A stretch of DNA of 64,000 nt, taken from assembly GCF_018069755.1 (NCBI RefSeq), contig NZ_JAGQDE010000005.1, positions 167,659 to 231,658 of the forward strand, in the 5' to 3' direction. Below, one piece after another: positions 8,396-16,247 of this stretch. Source of the DNA: Ideonella aquatica (lineage in GTDB: Bacteria; Pseudomonadota; Gammaproteobacteria; Burkholderiales; Burkholderiaceae_C). Under the pieces are notes generated by a model. It made no database searches. It was not told the origin of the DNA and saw only the letters and a program-made list of their open reading frames with translations. The position numbers and the translations under genes are program-made. Each line of letters begins with the position of its first letter. Positions within the stretch are counted from its first letter, which is position 1.

Positions 8396-9457
8396 TCACT
8401 GCGCGGGGTCGCGCATCTCCCAGCGGAGCTTGTCGATCTCGGCCAGCAATTCGGGCGAGAGCGGCACGCTCCAGGCGTCCAGGCACTCATCAAGCTGCGC
8501 CACGCTGGTGACGCCAATGATGGTGGAGGCCACGCGCCAGTTGCGGTAGCAAAAGGCCAGCGCCATCTGCACCGGACTCAGGCCGTGCGCACGCGCCAGC
8601 GCGTTGTAGCGCCGCGCGGCCGTCAGCGCCTCGGGGCGCGCCCAGCGCTGCTTGCGCATGCTGTCGAAACGGGCGATGCGGCCCAGCTCGGGCTGCGCCG
8701 GATCGAAGCCGGGACCGTCGTATTTGCCGGTCAGACCACCAAAGGCCAGCGGCGAGTAGGCCAGCAGGCTCACCGACTCCTTGTGCATGACCTCGTCCAG
8801 ACCGTTGTCGACCACCCGGTTGGTCAGCGCATAGGGGTTCTGCACCGTCTGCACGCGCGGCAGGCCGTGGCGCTCGGCCTCGCGCAGGAAGGCCATCAGG
8901 CCCCAGGGCGTTTCGTTGGACAAGCCGACATGGCGCACCTTGCCGGCCTTCACCAGCGTTTCCATGGCGCGCAGTTGCGCCTCGATCGAGGTCTGCTCGG
9001 CGTCCTTGGACGGGTCGTGGTACAGCGCGCCGAAGGCCGGTGCGTTGCGGTTGGGCCAGTGGATCTGGTAGAGGTCGATGACGTCGGTCTGCAGGCGCCG
9101 CAGGCTGTCCTCGCAGGCCTGGATGATGTGCTCGGGCCGCAGGTCGCGCGCACCGCCGCGGATCCAGTCCATGTTGCGGCTGGGACCGGCCACCTTGGTG
9201 GCCAGCACCACCTGGCGGCGCACCTCGGGGCGCTTGGCGAACCACTGGCCAAGGATGGTCTCGGTGGCACCAAAGGTCTCACGCCTGGGCGGTACCGAGT
9301 ACATCTCGGCGGTGTCGAGGAAGTTGATGCCGCGCGCCAGGGCGCGGTCCAGGATGGCGTGGGCGCCATCGGCGTCGACCTGTTCGCCAAAGGTCATCGT
9401 GCCCAGGCAGATCGGGGTGACACGCAGGTCGCTGAGGCCAAGTTGGAGAGGGGTCAT
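8396..9457 (-). CDS. NADP(H)-dependent aldo/keto reductase (Tas-like)
   Basis: TIM-barrel oxidoreductase of 353 residues. The aldo/keto reductase tetrad is visible: Asp48 and Tyr53 in NFLDTAEMY, Lys88 in VLATKVAG, and His133 in YQIHWPNRN. The WPNRN and SVPPRRETFG segments are characteristic of the E. coli Tas group. The C-terminus (IIGVTSVAQLDECLDA) forms the NADP-binding end. The substrate is unknown; related proteins act on small aldehydes. First gene of a two-gene minus-strand operon with ybaK. Confidence 0.9.
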   Translation of the reverse strand: MTPLQLGLSDLRVTPICLGTMTFGEQVDADGAHAILDRALARGINFLDTAEMYSVPPRRETFGATETILGQWFAKRPEVRRQVVLATKVAGPSRNMDWIRGGARDLRPEHIIQACEDSLRRLQTDVIDLYQIHWPNRNAPAFGALYHDPSKDAEQTSIEAQLRAMETLVKAGKVRHVGLSNETPWGLMAFLREAERHGLPRVQTVQNPYALTNRVVDNGLDEVMHKESVSLLAYSPLAFGGLTGKYDGPGFDPAQPELGRIARFDSMRKQRWARPEALTAARRYNALARAHGLSPVQMALAFCYRNWRVASTIIGVTSVAQLDECLDAWSVPLSPELLAEIDKLRWEMRDPAQ

Positions 9458-9514
9458 GTCCGCAAGGAGCTGAGCTGCAACAGCGGCGAGTGTGCCGCAG
9501 ATGCGTGGATCTGC

Positions 9515-10132
9515 TCAGCAGCGGGGCAAGGGACCGCGCTGCTCGTCGGGCAGCAGGTCAGCCATCGAGGCGCCGTCGAGCAGGCGCAGGTCGGCCTGGC
9601 CGGGCTTCCAGCGCAGCCAGGCATCCACCAGCACCTCGTCGGCCGAACGGCTGGCGCCGCCCTGCTGGCAGCTGCTGAGCTCGGCGCCCAGCGACAGGCT
9701 GCGCTTGGACTGCGGACCGTCTGCCGTGCGCCAGGCCTCGATGTCGCGGCGCAGTTGCGCCAGCCCTTGCTGCTCGGCTGCGGACAAGCCCAGCACCAGC
9801 CAGCGCCCGCCGGGCCGCGGCGCCGCCTGCGCATGGGCCGCCGCGGGCCCCTGCATCGGCGTGAAGGCCAGTTTCAGCGCGCGCTCGTCGGCATGGCCAT
9901 TGCCACGCGCCACCTTGACGGTGACGGCCAGACCACCATCGCGGATGGCCACGCCCTCGGGCAGGTAGATCAGGGCCCGCAGCGCGGCGCCATCCACCTC
10001 GCTGAACTGCAAGCCCTTGAGCGCCCACAGGCTGCTGAGCGGAATCTTGCTGCAGCCCGCCAGCAGCAAGGCCAGCATCGCGGTCAGCGCCAAGGCGCGC
10101 GGGCGCTGGAGGATTGATTGTTTGACGTTCAT
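9515..10132 (-). CDS. DUF1439-type lipoprotein
   Basis: A 205-residue lipoprotein. The signal peptide ends in a lipobox LLAGC (Cys27), followed by SKIPLSSLWALKGLQFSEV. The mature part has the alternating beta-rich pattern of the DUF1439 family (YceB-like), which may bind lipids in the periplasm. A second cysteine pair (Cys159 region SSCQQGG and the terminal Cys) may form a disulfide. It is divergent from the DUF2975 gene across only 24 bases. Confidence 0.7.
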   Translation of the reverse strand: MNVKQSILQRPRALALTAMLALLLAGCSKIPLSSLWALKGLQFSEVDGAALRALIYLPEGVAIRDGGLAVTVKVARGNGHADERALKLAFTPMQGPAAAHAQAAPRPGGRWLVLGLSAAEQQGLAQLRRDIEAWRTADGPQSKRSLSLGAELSSCQQGGASRSADEVLVDAWLRWKPGQADLRLLDGASMADLLPDEQRGPLPRC

Positions 10133-10156
10133 GTTTTATTGTTTTACAGTAATTTC
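10133..10156. promoter_or_regulatory. Short AT-rich divergent intergenic region
   Basis: Only 24 bases separate the DUF1439 and DUF2975 start codons. The stretch is strikingly AT-rich for this genome and contains TTACAGTAA (10144-10152), a short dyad with a central A. Promoters for both genes must overlap neighbouring coding sequence. The dyad may be bound by the small regulator encoded at 10749; that link is inferred. Confidence 0.35.
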
Positions 10157-10747
10157 ATGGAGATTGAAACCCCCTCGTCGTCGGCTTCGCCACCACGCTC
10201 ACCGGTGCTGGCCCATCGGCTTCGGCGCCTGGCTGGCGCAGTGCGCGGCCTGGCCCTGCTGGGCAGTCTGTGCCTGCTGGTGCTGCCCTTTTGGATCATC
10301 GGTGGCTCGGCCGATTCTGCCGAGCCCTTGCAGGGCCTGTACGGCGGCCATGTGGTGGGTCTGGCCCAGGCCGGCCTGACCGCGGCAGTGCGCTGGCGCC
10401 TGGCCGGCGTGACCCTGCTGCCGGTGGCGGTGGCGGTGGCTGCGCTGTGGCAGCTGTGGTGGCTGTTCGGCCACTACCGCCACGGCGACGTGTTCAGCGA
10501 GCGGGCCGTGCAGCGCCTGCGGCGCTTTGGCGCGGCGATGGTGGCGCTGGCGGTGGTACAGCCGCTCAGCACCTCGCTCGCCGCCGTGGCCGCGTCGCTG
10601 GACAACCCGCCAGGCCAGCGTGCGGTGGTGCTGATCATCGGCTCCAGCGACTATGCCGTGCTGATGTGCGCCCTGGTCTTCCTGGCGCTGGGGCGGGTGA
10701 TTGGCGAGGCGGCCCGACTGGCCCAGGAGAACCAAGAGTTCGTCTGA
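10157..10747 (+). CDS. DUF2975 family membrane protein
   Basis: A 196-residue inner-membrane protein with four hydrophobic helices, about residues 25-45, 78-100, 122-142 and 163-183. The FGHYRHGDVFSERAVQRLRRFG segment between helices 2 and 3 is the recognisable core of DUF2975 proteins. ATG 10157 (MEIETPSS) is chosen; upstream in-frame ATGs overlap the divergent gene. It is followed one base later by a small Cro/C1-type regulator, a pairing often seen with DUF2975. Function unknown, possibly in membrane stress. Confidence 0.75.
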   Translation: MEIETPSSSASPPRSPVLAHRLRRLAGAVRGLALLGSLCLLVLPFWIIGGSADSAEPLQGLYGGHVVGLAQAGLTAAVRWRLAGVTLLPVAVAVAALWQLWWLFGHYRHGDVFSERAVQRLRRFGAAMVALAVVQPLSTSLAAVAASLDNPPGQRAVVLIIGSSDYAVLMCALVFLALGRVIGEAARLAQENQEFV

Positions 10748-10748
10748 G

Positions 10749-10964
10749 ATGCCCATCGTCGTTCACCTGGACCTGATGCTGGCGCGGCGCAAGATGCGCT
10801 CGCGCGAGCTGGCCGAGCTGGTCGGCATCACCGAGCAGAACATCTCGCTGCTGAAATCCGGCAAGGTCCGGGGCGTGCGCTTCGACACGCTGGAGGCCAT
10901 CTGCCGCGCGCTGGATTGCCAGCCCGGCGACCTGCTGAGCTGGGCGCCGGATGAGCCGCGCTGA
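10749..10964 (+). CDS. Small Cro/C1-type helix-turn-helix regulator (YozG-like)
   Basis: A 71-residue DNA-binding protein made of a single helix-turn-helix domain. MPIVVHLDLMLARRKM is followed by ELAELVGITEQNISLLKSG and FDTLEAICRALDCQPGDLL, the standard XRE layout with the late CQPGDLL motif of YozG-like proteins. It starts one base after the DUF2975 stop and overlaps the next gene by 14 bases. It probably controls its own operon. Confidence 0.88.
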   Translation: MPIVVHLDLMLARRKMRSRELAELVGITEQNISLLKSGKVRGVRFDTLEAICRALDCQPGDLLSWAPDEPR

Positions 10965-11532
10965 CTGGCACAGCGCGGCGTTGGTGCTGCTGCTGCACCT
11001 GCTGTTGGCCTGGGCACTGCACACGCTGATGCGGCGGCCGACGGCGCCAGCGGCCGCTGAGCCAACGCTGCAATGGATCACCCTGCCCCCACTGACGGCG
11101 GTACCGGCAGCGCCAGCACCGGCGCCGCGCGCGGCCACGGCGCCCCGCGCGGTGATCCGTCCGTCCGCCGCAGCGCCGCAGCCGCCGGCGCTGGCACCGC
11201 GCGAGGCCGCGCTGCGTCTGGTCGAGGCGCCAACCGCCCCGGAGCCGGTGGCGCCTCCCGCATCCGCCGCCTCGGCGCCGCCCACCCGGCTGCTGGACTC
11301 GGCCGCCAGCCGTCAGGCCCTGCGCCAGATGGGCGCCCAGCCCTTGCTGAGCGAGCGCGCCGCGCGGGCGATGGACACCGAGGTGACGCGCACGGATGCC
11401 GCATTGGCCAACGGCGTCAAGGCCGCCCAGCATGGCGACTGCCTCAAGGGTGAATTCTCCGGTGCCGGCTGGGGCCTGCTGAGCCTGCCGGCGCTGGCGG
11501 TGGCGGCAGCGCGCGGGCAGTGCGCGCGTTGA
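10951..11532 (+). CDS. Membrane-anchored Pro/Ala-rich protein, unknown function
   Basis: A 193-residue protein with one N-terminal transmembrane anchor (residues 7-25, ALVLLLHLLLAWALHTL), then a long Pro/Ala-rich linker (about 30-110) and a small C-terminal domain (115-193) with two cysteines (HGDCLKGEFSG and the final QCAR), which could form a disulfide. The layout recalls TonB-like periplasm-spanning proteins, but the C-terminal domain does not look like TonB. Start ATG 10951 overlaps the regulator gene by 14 bases. Confidence 0.55.
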   Translation: MSRADWHSAALVLLLHLLLAWALHTLMRRPTAPAAAEPTLQWITLPPLTAVPAAPAPAPRAATAPRAVIRPSAAAPQPPALAPREAALRLVEAPTAPEPVAPPASAASAPPTRLLDSAASRQALRQMGAQPLLSERAARAMDTEVTRTDAALANGVKAAQHGDCLKGEFSGAGWGLLSLPALAVAAARGQCAR

Positions 11533-11533
11533 T

Positions 11534-13492
11534 TCAAACGGCCAGTTCGGCTGCCGCGTGCGCCATCTCCTGGCGCACCCGCTGCTCCAGATCGGCGGCC
11601 GACAGCGGCCGGCTGAACCAGTAGCCCTGGCCCTGGTGGCAGCCCAGCGCCGCCAGTTCGCGCCGCTGTCCTTCGCACTCGATGCCCTCGGCCACGACCT
11701 GCAGGCCAAACGCGCCGGCCATCGCCACGGTGGCGCCGACGATCGCGGCATCGCCCTCGTGGTCCAGCATGCCGGCCACGAAGCTGCGGTCGATCTTCAG
11801 CTTGTTCACCGGCAGGCGCTTCAGGTAGGACAGCGAGGACAGGCCCGTGCCGAAGTCATCGATCGCCACCTGCACGCCGCGCTGCTGCAGGCCTTCGAGC
11901 AGGCCGATCTGGCCATCGGCGGTCTCAACGAGGCTGTGCTCGGTCAGCTCCACCGTCAGCTGGCGCGGATCGGCACCACTGGCCGCGATCGCCTGGTCGA
12001 ACTGCTGCATCAGCAGGCCGCGCCGCAACTGCTGGGGCGATACGTTGACCGCCAGATTCAACCAGCCCAGACCGCTGTCGCGCCATCGCACCCACTGGTG
12101 CGCGGCTTCGGTGAGCACCCAGCCGCCCAGCTCGGCAATCAGGCCCGAGCGCTCGGCCACCGGCACGAACTCGCCGGGCAGCAGCCAGCCGCGCACCGGG
12201 TGCTGCCAGCGCACCAGAGCCTCGGCGCCGATGGTGCGACCGGTCTGCAGGTCCATGATGGGCTGGAACTGCAGGCGCAGCTCGTGGCGCCGCAATGCGC
12301 CGCGCAGGTCGTTGGCGGTCTGCATCCATTGCTCGGTGCGCTCGCGCAGCGCCGGGTCGAAGATCGCCACCTGGTTCTTGCCGCGCTGCTTGGCGGCATA
12401 CATCGCAATGTCGCCCGCCTGCAGCAAGCCAGCCACGTCGTCGGCATCGCGCGGGAAACGGGCCACGCCGACGCTGGCGCCCAGCTGCATGTCCGGCGCC
12501 TCGGCCAGCGGCTCGATCGCCAGCGCGTCCATCACCATGCGGTGGTACACCGCCGGCTCCTCCAGCCCCTGCTCGCAGGGACAGATCACCACGAACTCGT
12601 CACCGCCGAAACGGTAGGCCTGCCCCCCGGGCCGCAAACCGCGCTGCAAGCGCACCGCCACCCGGGTCAGCACCGCGTCACCGGCGGCATGGCCCAGGGT
12701 GTCGTTGATCAGCTTGAAGTCGTCCAGATCGATCGAGATCAGCGAGAACGCCCGCCGAGGCCGGCCAGGGGACTGGATCAAGGCCTGCAGGTGGCTGGTG
12801 GCCGCATGGCGATTGAACAGTCCGGTGACCGGATCGCGGTGCGCCAGGTCGTCCAGGCGGCGCTCGACGCGGTCCATGTCGCGCCGCACACCCACCGCAA
12901 ACAGCCAGGCCATGGTCAGTGCCACCGCCCCCACGGCCATCGTCACGCCGCCGAACACCAGGCTGCGCTGCAGCAGGCTGGCGGTGTCGACCTCCAGCTC
13001 CAGATGCGCCAGTTCGCGCCCGTCCAGCAGCACGGGCGCGGCGACCCTCAGGCGCTCGACCCAGGTGTCAGGCGCCAGCCCACTGGCGACGGGCAGGCTG
13101 CGCTCGCCGACGCGGTCATAGCGCCCCAGCAGCAGGCCGCCGGCGCCATGCAGCATGGCCCGGGTGATCGAGGGCACGCCTTCCAGGCTCTGCAGGGATT
13201 CGCCCATCGCGGAGCGGTCATTGAAGGCCACGGCGGCGCCCAGCTGCGCGGCCACCAGCCGCGCCTGCTCGGCCGACTGGCGCAGCAGGGCCTCGCGGCC
13301 CATCAGGTAGGTCGCCAGATTCAGCGCCGCCCCGGTCACCAGCAAGGCCAGCGCGGCGGCCCACATCGACAGCCAAGTCAGCCGGGCCGCCAGCGAGCCC
13401 GGTGCGGGCCGGGTGGGCTCGCCGTGCGGCAGCAGGGGCCGTTGTGCGTTCAGGGTGCAGACCGCACCGTCGGCGTCCGCGGGCAAGCTCAT
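11534..13492 (-). CDS. GGDEF-EAL cyclic-di-GMP turnover protein with membrane sensor domain
   Basis: A 652-residue bifunctional signalling protein that makes and/or degrades cyclic di-GMP. Residues about 30-55 and 175-200 are membrane helices flanking a periplasmic CHASE8-like region (QSLEGVPSITRAML). The cyclase domain (about 215-375) has an intact GGDEF in RFGGDEFVV near residue 294. The EAL domain (about 395-640) has GAEALVRW near 423 and DDFGTGLSSLSYLKRLPV, so both activities may remain. Its ATG overlaps the stop of the upstream yfiR-like gene (ATGA), so its partner is made first. It is the last gene of a three-gene operon. Confidence 0.92.
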   Translation of the reverse strand: MSLPADADGAVCTLNAQRPLLPHGEPTRPAPGSLAARLTWLSMWAAALALLVTGAALNLATYLMGREALLRQSAEQARLVAAQLGAAVAFNDRSAMGESLQSLEGVPSITRAMLHGAGGLLLGRYDRVGERSLPVASGLAPDTWVERLRVAAPVLLDGRELAHLELEVDTASLLQRSLVFGGVTMAVGAVALTMAWLFAVGVRRDMDRVERRLDDLAHRDPVTGLFNRHAATSHLQALIQSPGRPRRAFSLISIDLDDFKLINDTLGHAAGDAVLTRVAVRLQRGLRPGGQAYRFGGDEFVVICPCEQGLEEPAVYHRMVMDALAIEPLAEAPDMQLGASVGVARFPRDADDVAGLLQAGDIAMYAAKQRGKNQVAIFDPALRERTEQWMQTANDLRGALRRHELRLQFQPIMDLQTGRTIGAEALVRWQHPVRGWLLPGEFVPVAERSGLIAELGGWVLTEAAHQWVRWRDSGLGWLNLAVNVSPQQLRRGLLMQQFDQAIAASGADPRQLTVELTEHSLVETADGQIGLLEGLQQRGVQVAIDDFGTGLSSLSYLKRLPVNKLKIDRSFVAGMLDHEGDAAIVGATVAMAGAFGLQVVAEGIECEGQRRELAALGCHQGQGYWFSRPLSAADLEQRVRQEMAHAAAELAV

Positions 13493-14004
13493 TCGCGCAC
13501 CTCCCGGGCCAGGCGAAGGGCCTTCGAGCTGATCTGCAGGCCCCCGGCACGCAGGCCGGCAAGGTCGATATCGAACACCACGCGCTCACCCTGCACCGCC
13601 AGGCGCACCGCCCAGGGAGCGGAGGCCTCGCGGCCCTCGGCGATCAGCAGCTGTGCGCCCTGGCGGCTGGCCTGGCGCAATCCGGCGTCGAGCTGGATCA
13701 CCTGGCAGGCCGCCGTGTCGGCGGGGCGGCTGAGCGCACGCATGGCCACGCGGGCCTGGCGCACTGGCCGCTCCTGCAGCCCCTGCAGCGCCGACCACCA
13801 GGGACTGGCTGGATCGACGCACCAGACCAGCGGCGCCCCAGGCGCCCAGCGCTCCTCGTCGGGCCACTGGGTGAACAGCAGCAGGTTGTAGGCGATCGCG
13901 GCCTTCAGCGACCACTCGTTGACGGGCGCGGGCGGGGCCGCACTGGCCGGGCAGGGCGCCCAGGCCAGCCAGGCCAGCGTCAGCAGGATCCGCAAACGGC
14001 TCAT
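13489..14004 (-). CDS. YfiR-like periplasmic protein (DUF4154)
   Basis: A 171-residue exported protein of the YfiR family, which binds the periplasmic part of a diguanylate cyclase and represses it until a signal arrives. Seen: a signal peptide (residues 1-23, ending CPASAAP), then the family start EWSLKAAIAYNLLLFTQWP (about 30-48), a QVIQLDAGLRQ stretch and the ending FDIDLAGLRAGGLQISSKALRLA. It overlaps both neighbours by four bases (ATGA at 14001-14004 and 13489-13492). The adjacent GGDEF-EAL protein is the probable partner. Confidence 0.88.
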   Translation of the reverse strand: MSRLRILLTLAWLAWAPCPASAAPPAPVNEWSLKAAIAYNLLLFTQWPDEERWAPGAPLVWCVDPASPWWSALQGLQERPVRQARVAMRALSRPADTAACQVIQLDAGLRQASRQGAQLLIAEGREASAPWAVRLAVQGERVVFDIDLAGLRAGGLQISSKALRLAREVRE

Positions 14005-15947
14005 CGCGGCGGCTCCCAGGTCCAGCTCAGCCAGAGCTGGCGGGCCTCGCCACGCACCAGGGGCTGGCGCAGCGGGTCGGGGCCGGGGTCGTACCAGCGG
14101 CGGTTGGCCAGGTTGCGCAGGCCCAGGGCCAGGCGCCAGGACCGGCCCTCGCTGCGCAGCGTCCATTGGGCGTTGAGCAGCAGGTGGCCGGCGGCCGCGC
14201 CGCGGCGTGAGCGCGCCAGTGCGTCGACCGCCAGCACGCTGCGCTCGCCCAGCTGCCACTGGGCCTGAGCCCCCGCCATGCGCTGCGGATAGGTTTGGGC
14301 ACCAAGCGATGGGCTGGCGTGCATGGTGCGGTTCAGGCCCAGTTGCAGGTGGTAGCGGTCGGCGCCCCACAGGGCTTCGACATCGGCCTCCACGCCCTGC
14401 GTCCCCCGCGCGCCCAGGTTGCGCACCTGGTAGCGGTCGGCCACCGGATCGTGGTGCAGCACGGTCAGGCCGTCGGCCTGGTTGCGGTAGGCCGCTGCGG
14501 CCACGCGCCAGGGCCCGCGCGACCAGTTCACGCCAATCTCGTCGGCACGCACCTGTTCGCCGTGCAGGGCCGGATTGAGCTGCCAGCTGCCGGGCCCGTC
14601 GCCGTGGTAGCGGCGCTCATAGGCGTTGGGCTCACGGAAGGCGCGGCCATGCTGCCAGCGCCAGGTCCACTCGGGCGTGGCGCGCCAGACCAGCGCCAGC
14701 CGTGGGCTGGTGTGGAAGCGGCCCAGCTCATGGTCCAGCCGCGCACCGGCGTGCAGGGTCCAGTCCTCGGCCAGCGACCACTGGTCGTCCAGGTAGGCGC
14801 CCCAGCGCCAGCCGCGCTGCAGGTCGTTCAGGTACAGCCAGGGCGACGGATCGATGTCCGCGTTGTACTGCCATTGCCGCTGCTGGCGCTGCAGCTCCGC
14901 CCCCACGACGACGCGGTGCTGCGCGACCGGCGACCACAGCAGCCGGCCCTCCAGCCCCCACCAGTCGCCGTCGGCGTGGTCGCGGTTCAGCGTCACCGGC
15001 GGGTAGTCGATCGGGTAGTCGCCCAGGTAGCGGTAGCGACCGGCAAAGGCGCGCACGACACTGTCCAGGTGCTCGCCCAGGGACTGGCGGTGCTCGACAT
15101 CGAGCAGCGTGGTGCCGTCGATATAGCGCGCCCGGGTGTCGCCAAACACGATCCCAGGCGCCGCCGGCGTGCCTTGGCTGCGCCGCGCCGTCATCAGGTT
15201 GACGCGCCAGCCCGCGGTCGCCCAGCTTGCGGACCAGCTGCTGCGCACCAGGCGCGCCGTGCCCTCGGCCCGGGCAGCGCCGAACCAGGCTTCCTGGACG
15301 GCTTCGCCGCGGTCGTGCTGCCAGGCAGCCCCCAACGCCAGATGGCCGTCACCCAGCGCGGTGTCCAGGCTCAGCCAGCTGTCCACGGCCCCGCGGTGCG
15401 ACAGGCGCAGGCCGCCGCGCGCACCGCCGTCCCCCGGTGTGCGGGTGACGATGTTGATGACGCCGAACAAGGCATTGGCGCCATACACCGCCGAGCCCGG
15501 GCCGGCAATGAACTCAACCCGCTCGACCTGCGACAGGTCGAGCACGAATTCGGTGCCCAGCATGGCCTGGTCGAAGACGTTGTCATTGACCCGGTTGCCA
15601 TCGATCAGCAGCAGCACCCGGGTGTTGTAGTCGCCGATCGAGGACATGCCGCGCACCGCAGCGTAGGTGTAACTGCCGTCGCTGCTGATGTCGATGCCCC
15701 GCACCAGGCGCAGCACATCGGACAGGCGGCGCAAGCCCAGGACCTCGATCTGCTGGCGATCGATCACGCTCACCGAAGCCGGGCTGTCGCTGCGCCGAGA
15801 GCCCAGGCGCGACGCCCCGCTGACCGGCAGGTCCAGCAGCGTCTCCAGCGGCAGTTCGGCGAGTTCGGCATCCTGATCCGCGCTGGCGGGCAGGGCCAGC
15901 GCCAGACACAGCAGGGCCAGGACGGCGCGTGGGAATCGGGAAGGCAT
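14001..15947 (-). CDS. TonB-dependent outer-membrane receptor, probable signalling role
   Basis: A 648-residue outer-membrane beta-barrel receptor. Signal peptide 1-23, plug domain about 45-150 (SPASVSVIDRQQIEVLG, VRGMSSIGDYNTRVLLLIDG, VERVEFIAGPGSAVYGAN, FGVINIVTRTP), and a barrel ending in WLSWTWEP with an aromatic C-terminal region. The ligand is unknown, and no siderophore genes are near. It is the first gene of a translationally coupled operon with a YfiR protein and a GGDEF-EAL enzyme, so it may pass a ligand-binding signal to cyclic di-GMP rather than only import a nutrient. Confidence 0.9.
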   Translation of the reverse strand: MPSRFPRAVLALLCLALALPASADQDAELAELPLETLLDLPVSGASRLGSRRSDSPASVSVIDRQQIEVLGLRRLSDVLRLVRGIDISSDGSYTYAAVRGMSSIGDYNTRVLLLIDGNRVNDNVFDQAMLGTEFVLDLSQVERVEFIAGPGSAVYGANALFGVINIVTRTPGDGGARGGLRLSHRGAVDSWLSLDTALGDGHLALGAAWQHDRGEAVQEAWFGAARAEGTARLVRSSWSASWATAGWRVNLMTARRSQGTPAAPGIVFGDTRARYIDGTTLLDVEHRQSLGEHLDSVVRAFAGRYRYLGDYPIDYPPVTLNRDHADGDWWGLEGRLLWSPVAQHRVVVGAELQRQQRQWQYNADIDPSPWLYLNDLQRGWRWGAYLDDQWSLAEDWTLHAGARLDHELGRFHTSPRLALVWRATPEWTWRWQHGRAFREPNAYERRYHGDGPGSWQLNPALHGEQVRADEIGVNWSRGPWRVAAAAYRNQADGLTVLHHDPVADRYQVRNLGARGTQGVEADVEALWGADRYHLQLGLNRTMHASPSLGAQTYPQRMAGAQAQWQLGERSVLAVDALARSRRGAAAGHLLLNAQWTLRSEGRSWRLALGLRNLANRRWYDPGPDPLRQPLVRGEARQLWLSWTWEPPR

Positions 15948-16247
15948 CGGAGCGGTTCGGCATCGGACCTCGGGGTGGGTCCGTGCTCAGCGGTATCGGC
16001 CGGTCAGCGTTGCACTTGAGACGCGTTGGGCCGTGGCAGACCCCAGCCCCCCGAACACGAGGGTGCCCCCGCAGCGGCTTCGGCACCTGGGGCGTGGCCA
16101 CCACGGTGGACAGCGTCCACCTGGTGTTCTGGACCTGGCGCGAGGTGGGCAACAACCTGGGCTTTGTGCTGCACCGCGTGGACCGGCGACAAGTTCTACC
16201 TGCGCGGCAGCCAGGACATGACGCTCCAGCCGGTGGGCCGCCAGGCT
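15948..16247. other. Intergenic stretch with possible gene remnant
   Basis: No intact gene is visible in these 300 bases. Plus-strand positions about 16080-16240 read like a real protein if one base is skipped near 16185: TVDSVHLVFWTWREVGNNLG in one frame, then GDKFYLRGSQDMTLQPVG in the next. There is no start and no stop for a complete gene, so this looks like the decayed remnant of an exported or secreted protein gene. Upstream (15948-16020) may hold the promoter of the receptor operon; I see no clear -35/-10 there. Confidence 0.35.

Noticed and set aside
8330..10117. A 595-residue plus-strand open frame opposite ybaK, the aldo/keto reductase and the lipoprotein
   Set aside because: It is the antisense shadow of three well-supported genes, with His/Gly/Gln-rich composition.
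11558..13891. A 777-residue plus-strand open frame opposite the GGDEF-EAL and YfiR genes
   Set aside because: The minus strand carries intact GGDEF, EAL and YfiR motifs. The plus frame is composition artefact.
14295..16019. A 574-residue plus-strand open frame opposite the TonB-dependent receptor
   Set aside because: The receptor's plug and barrel signatures are clear on the minus strand, and the plus frame has no domain.
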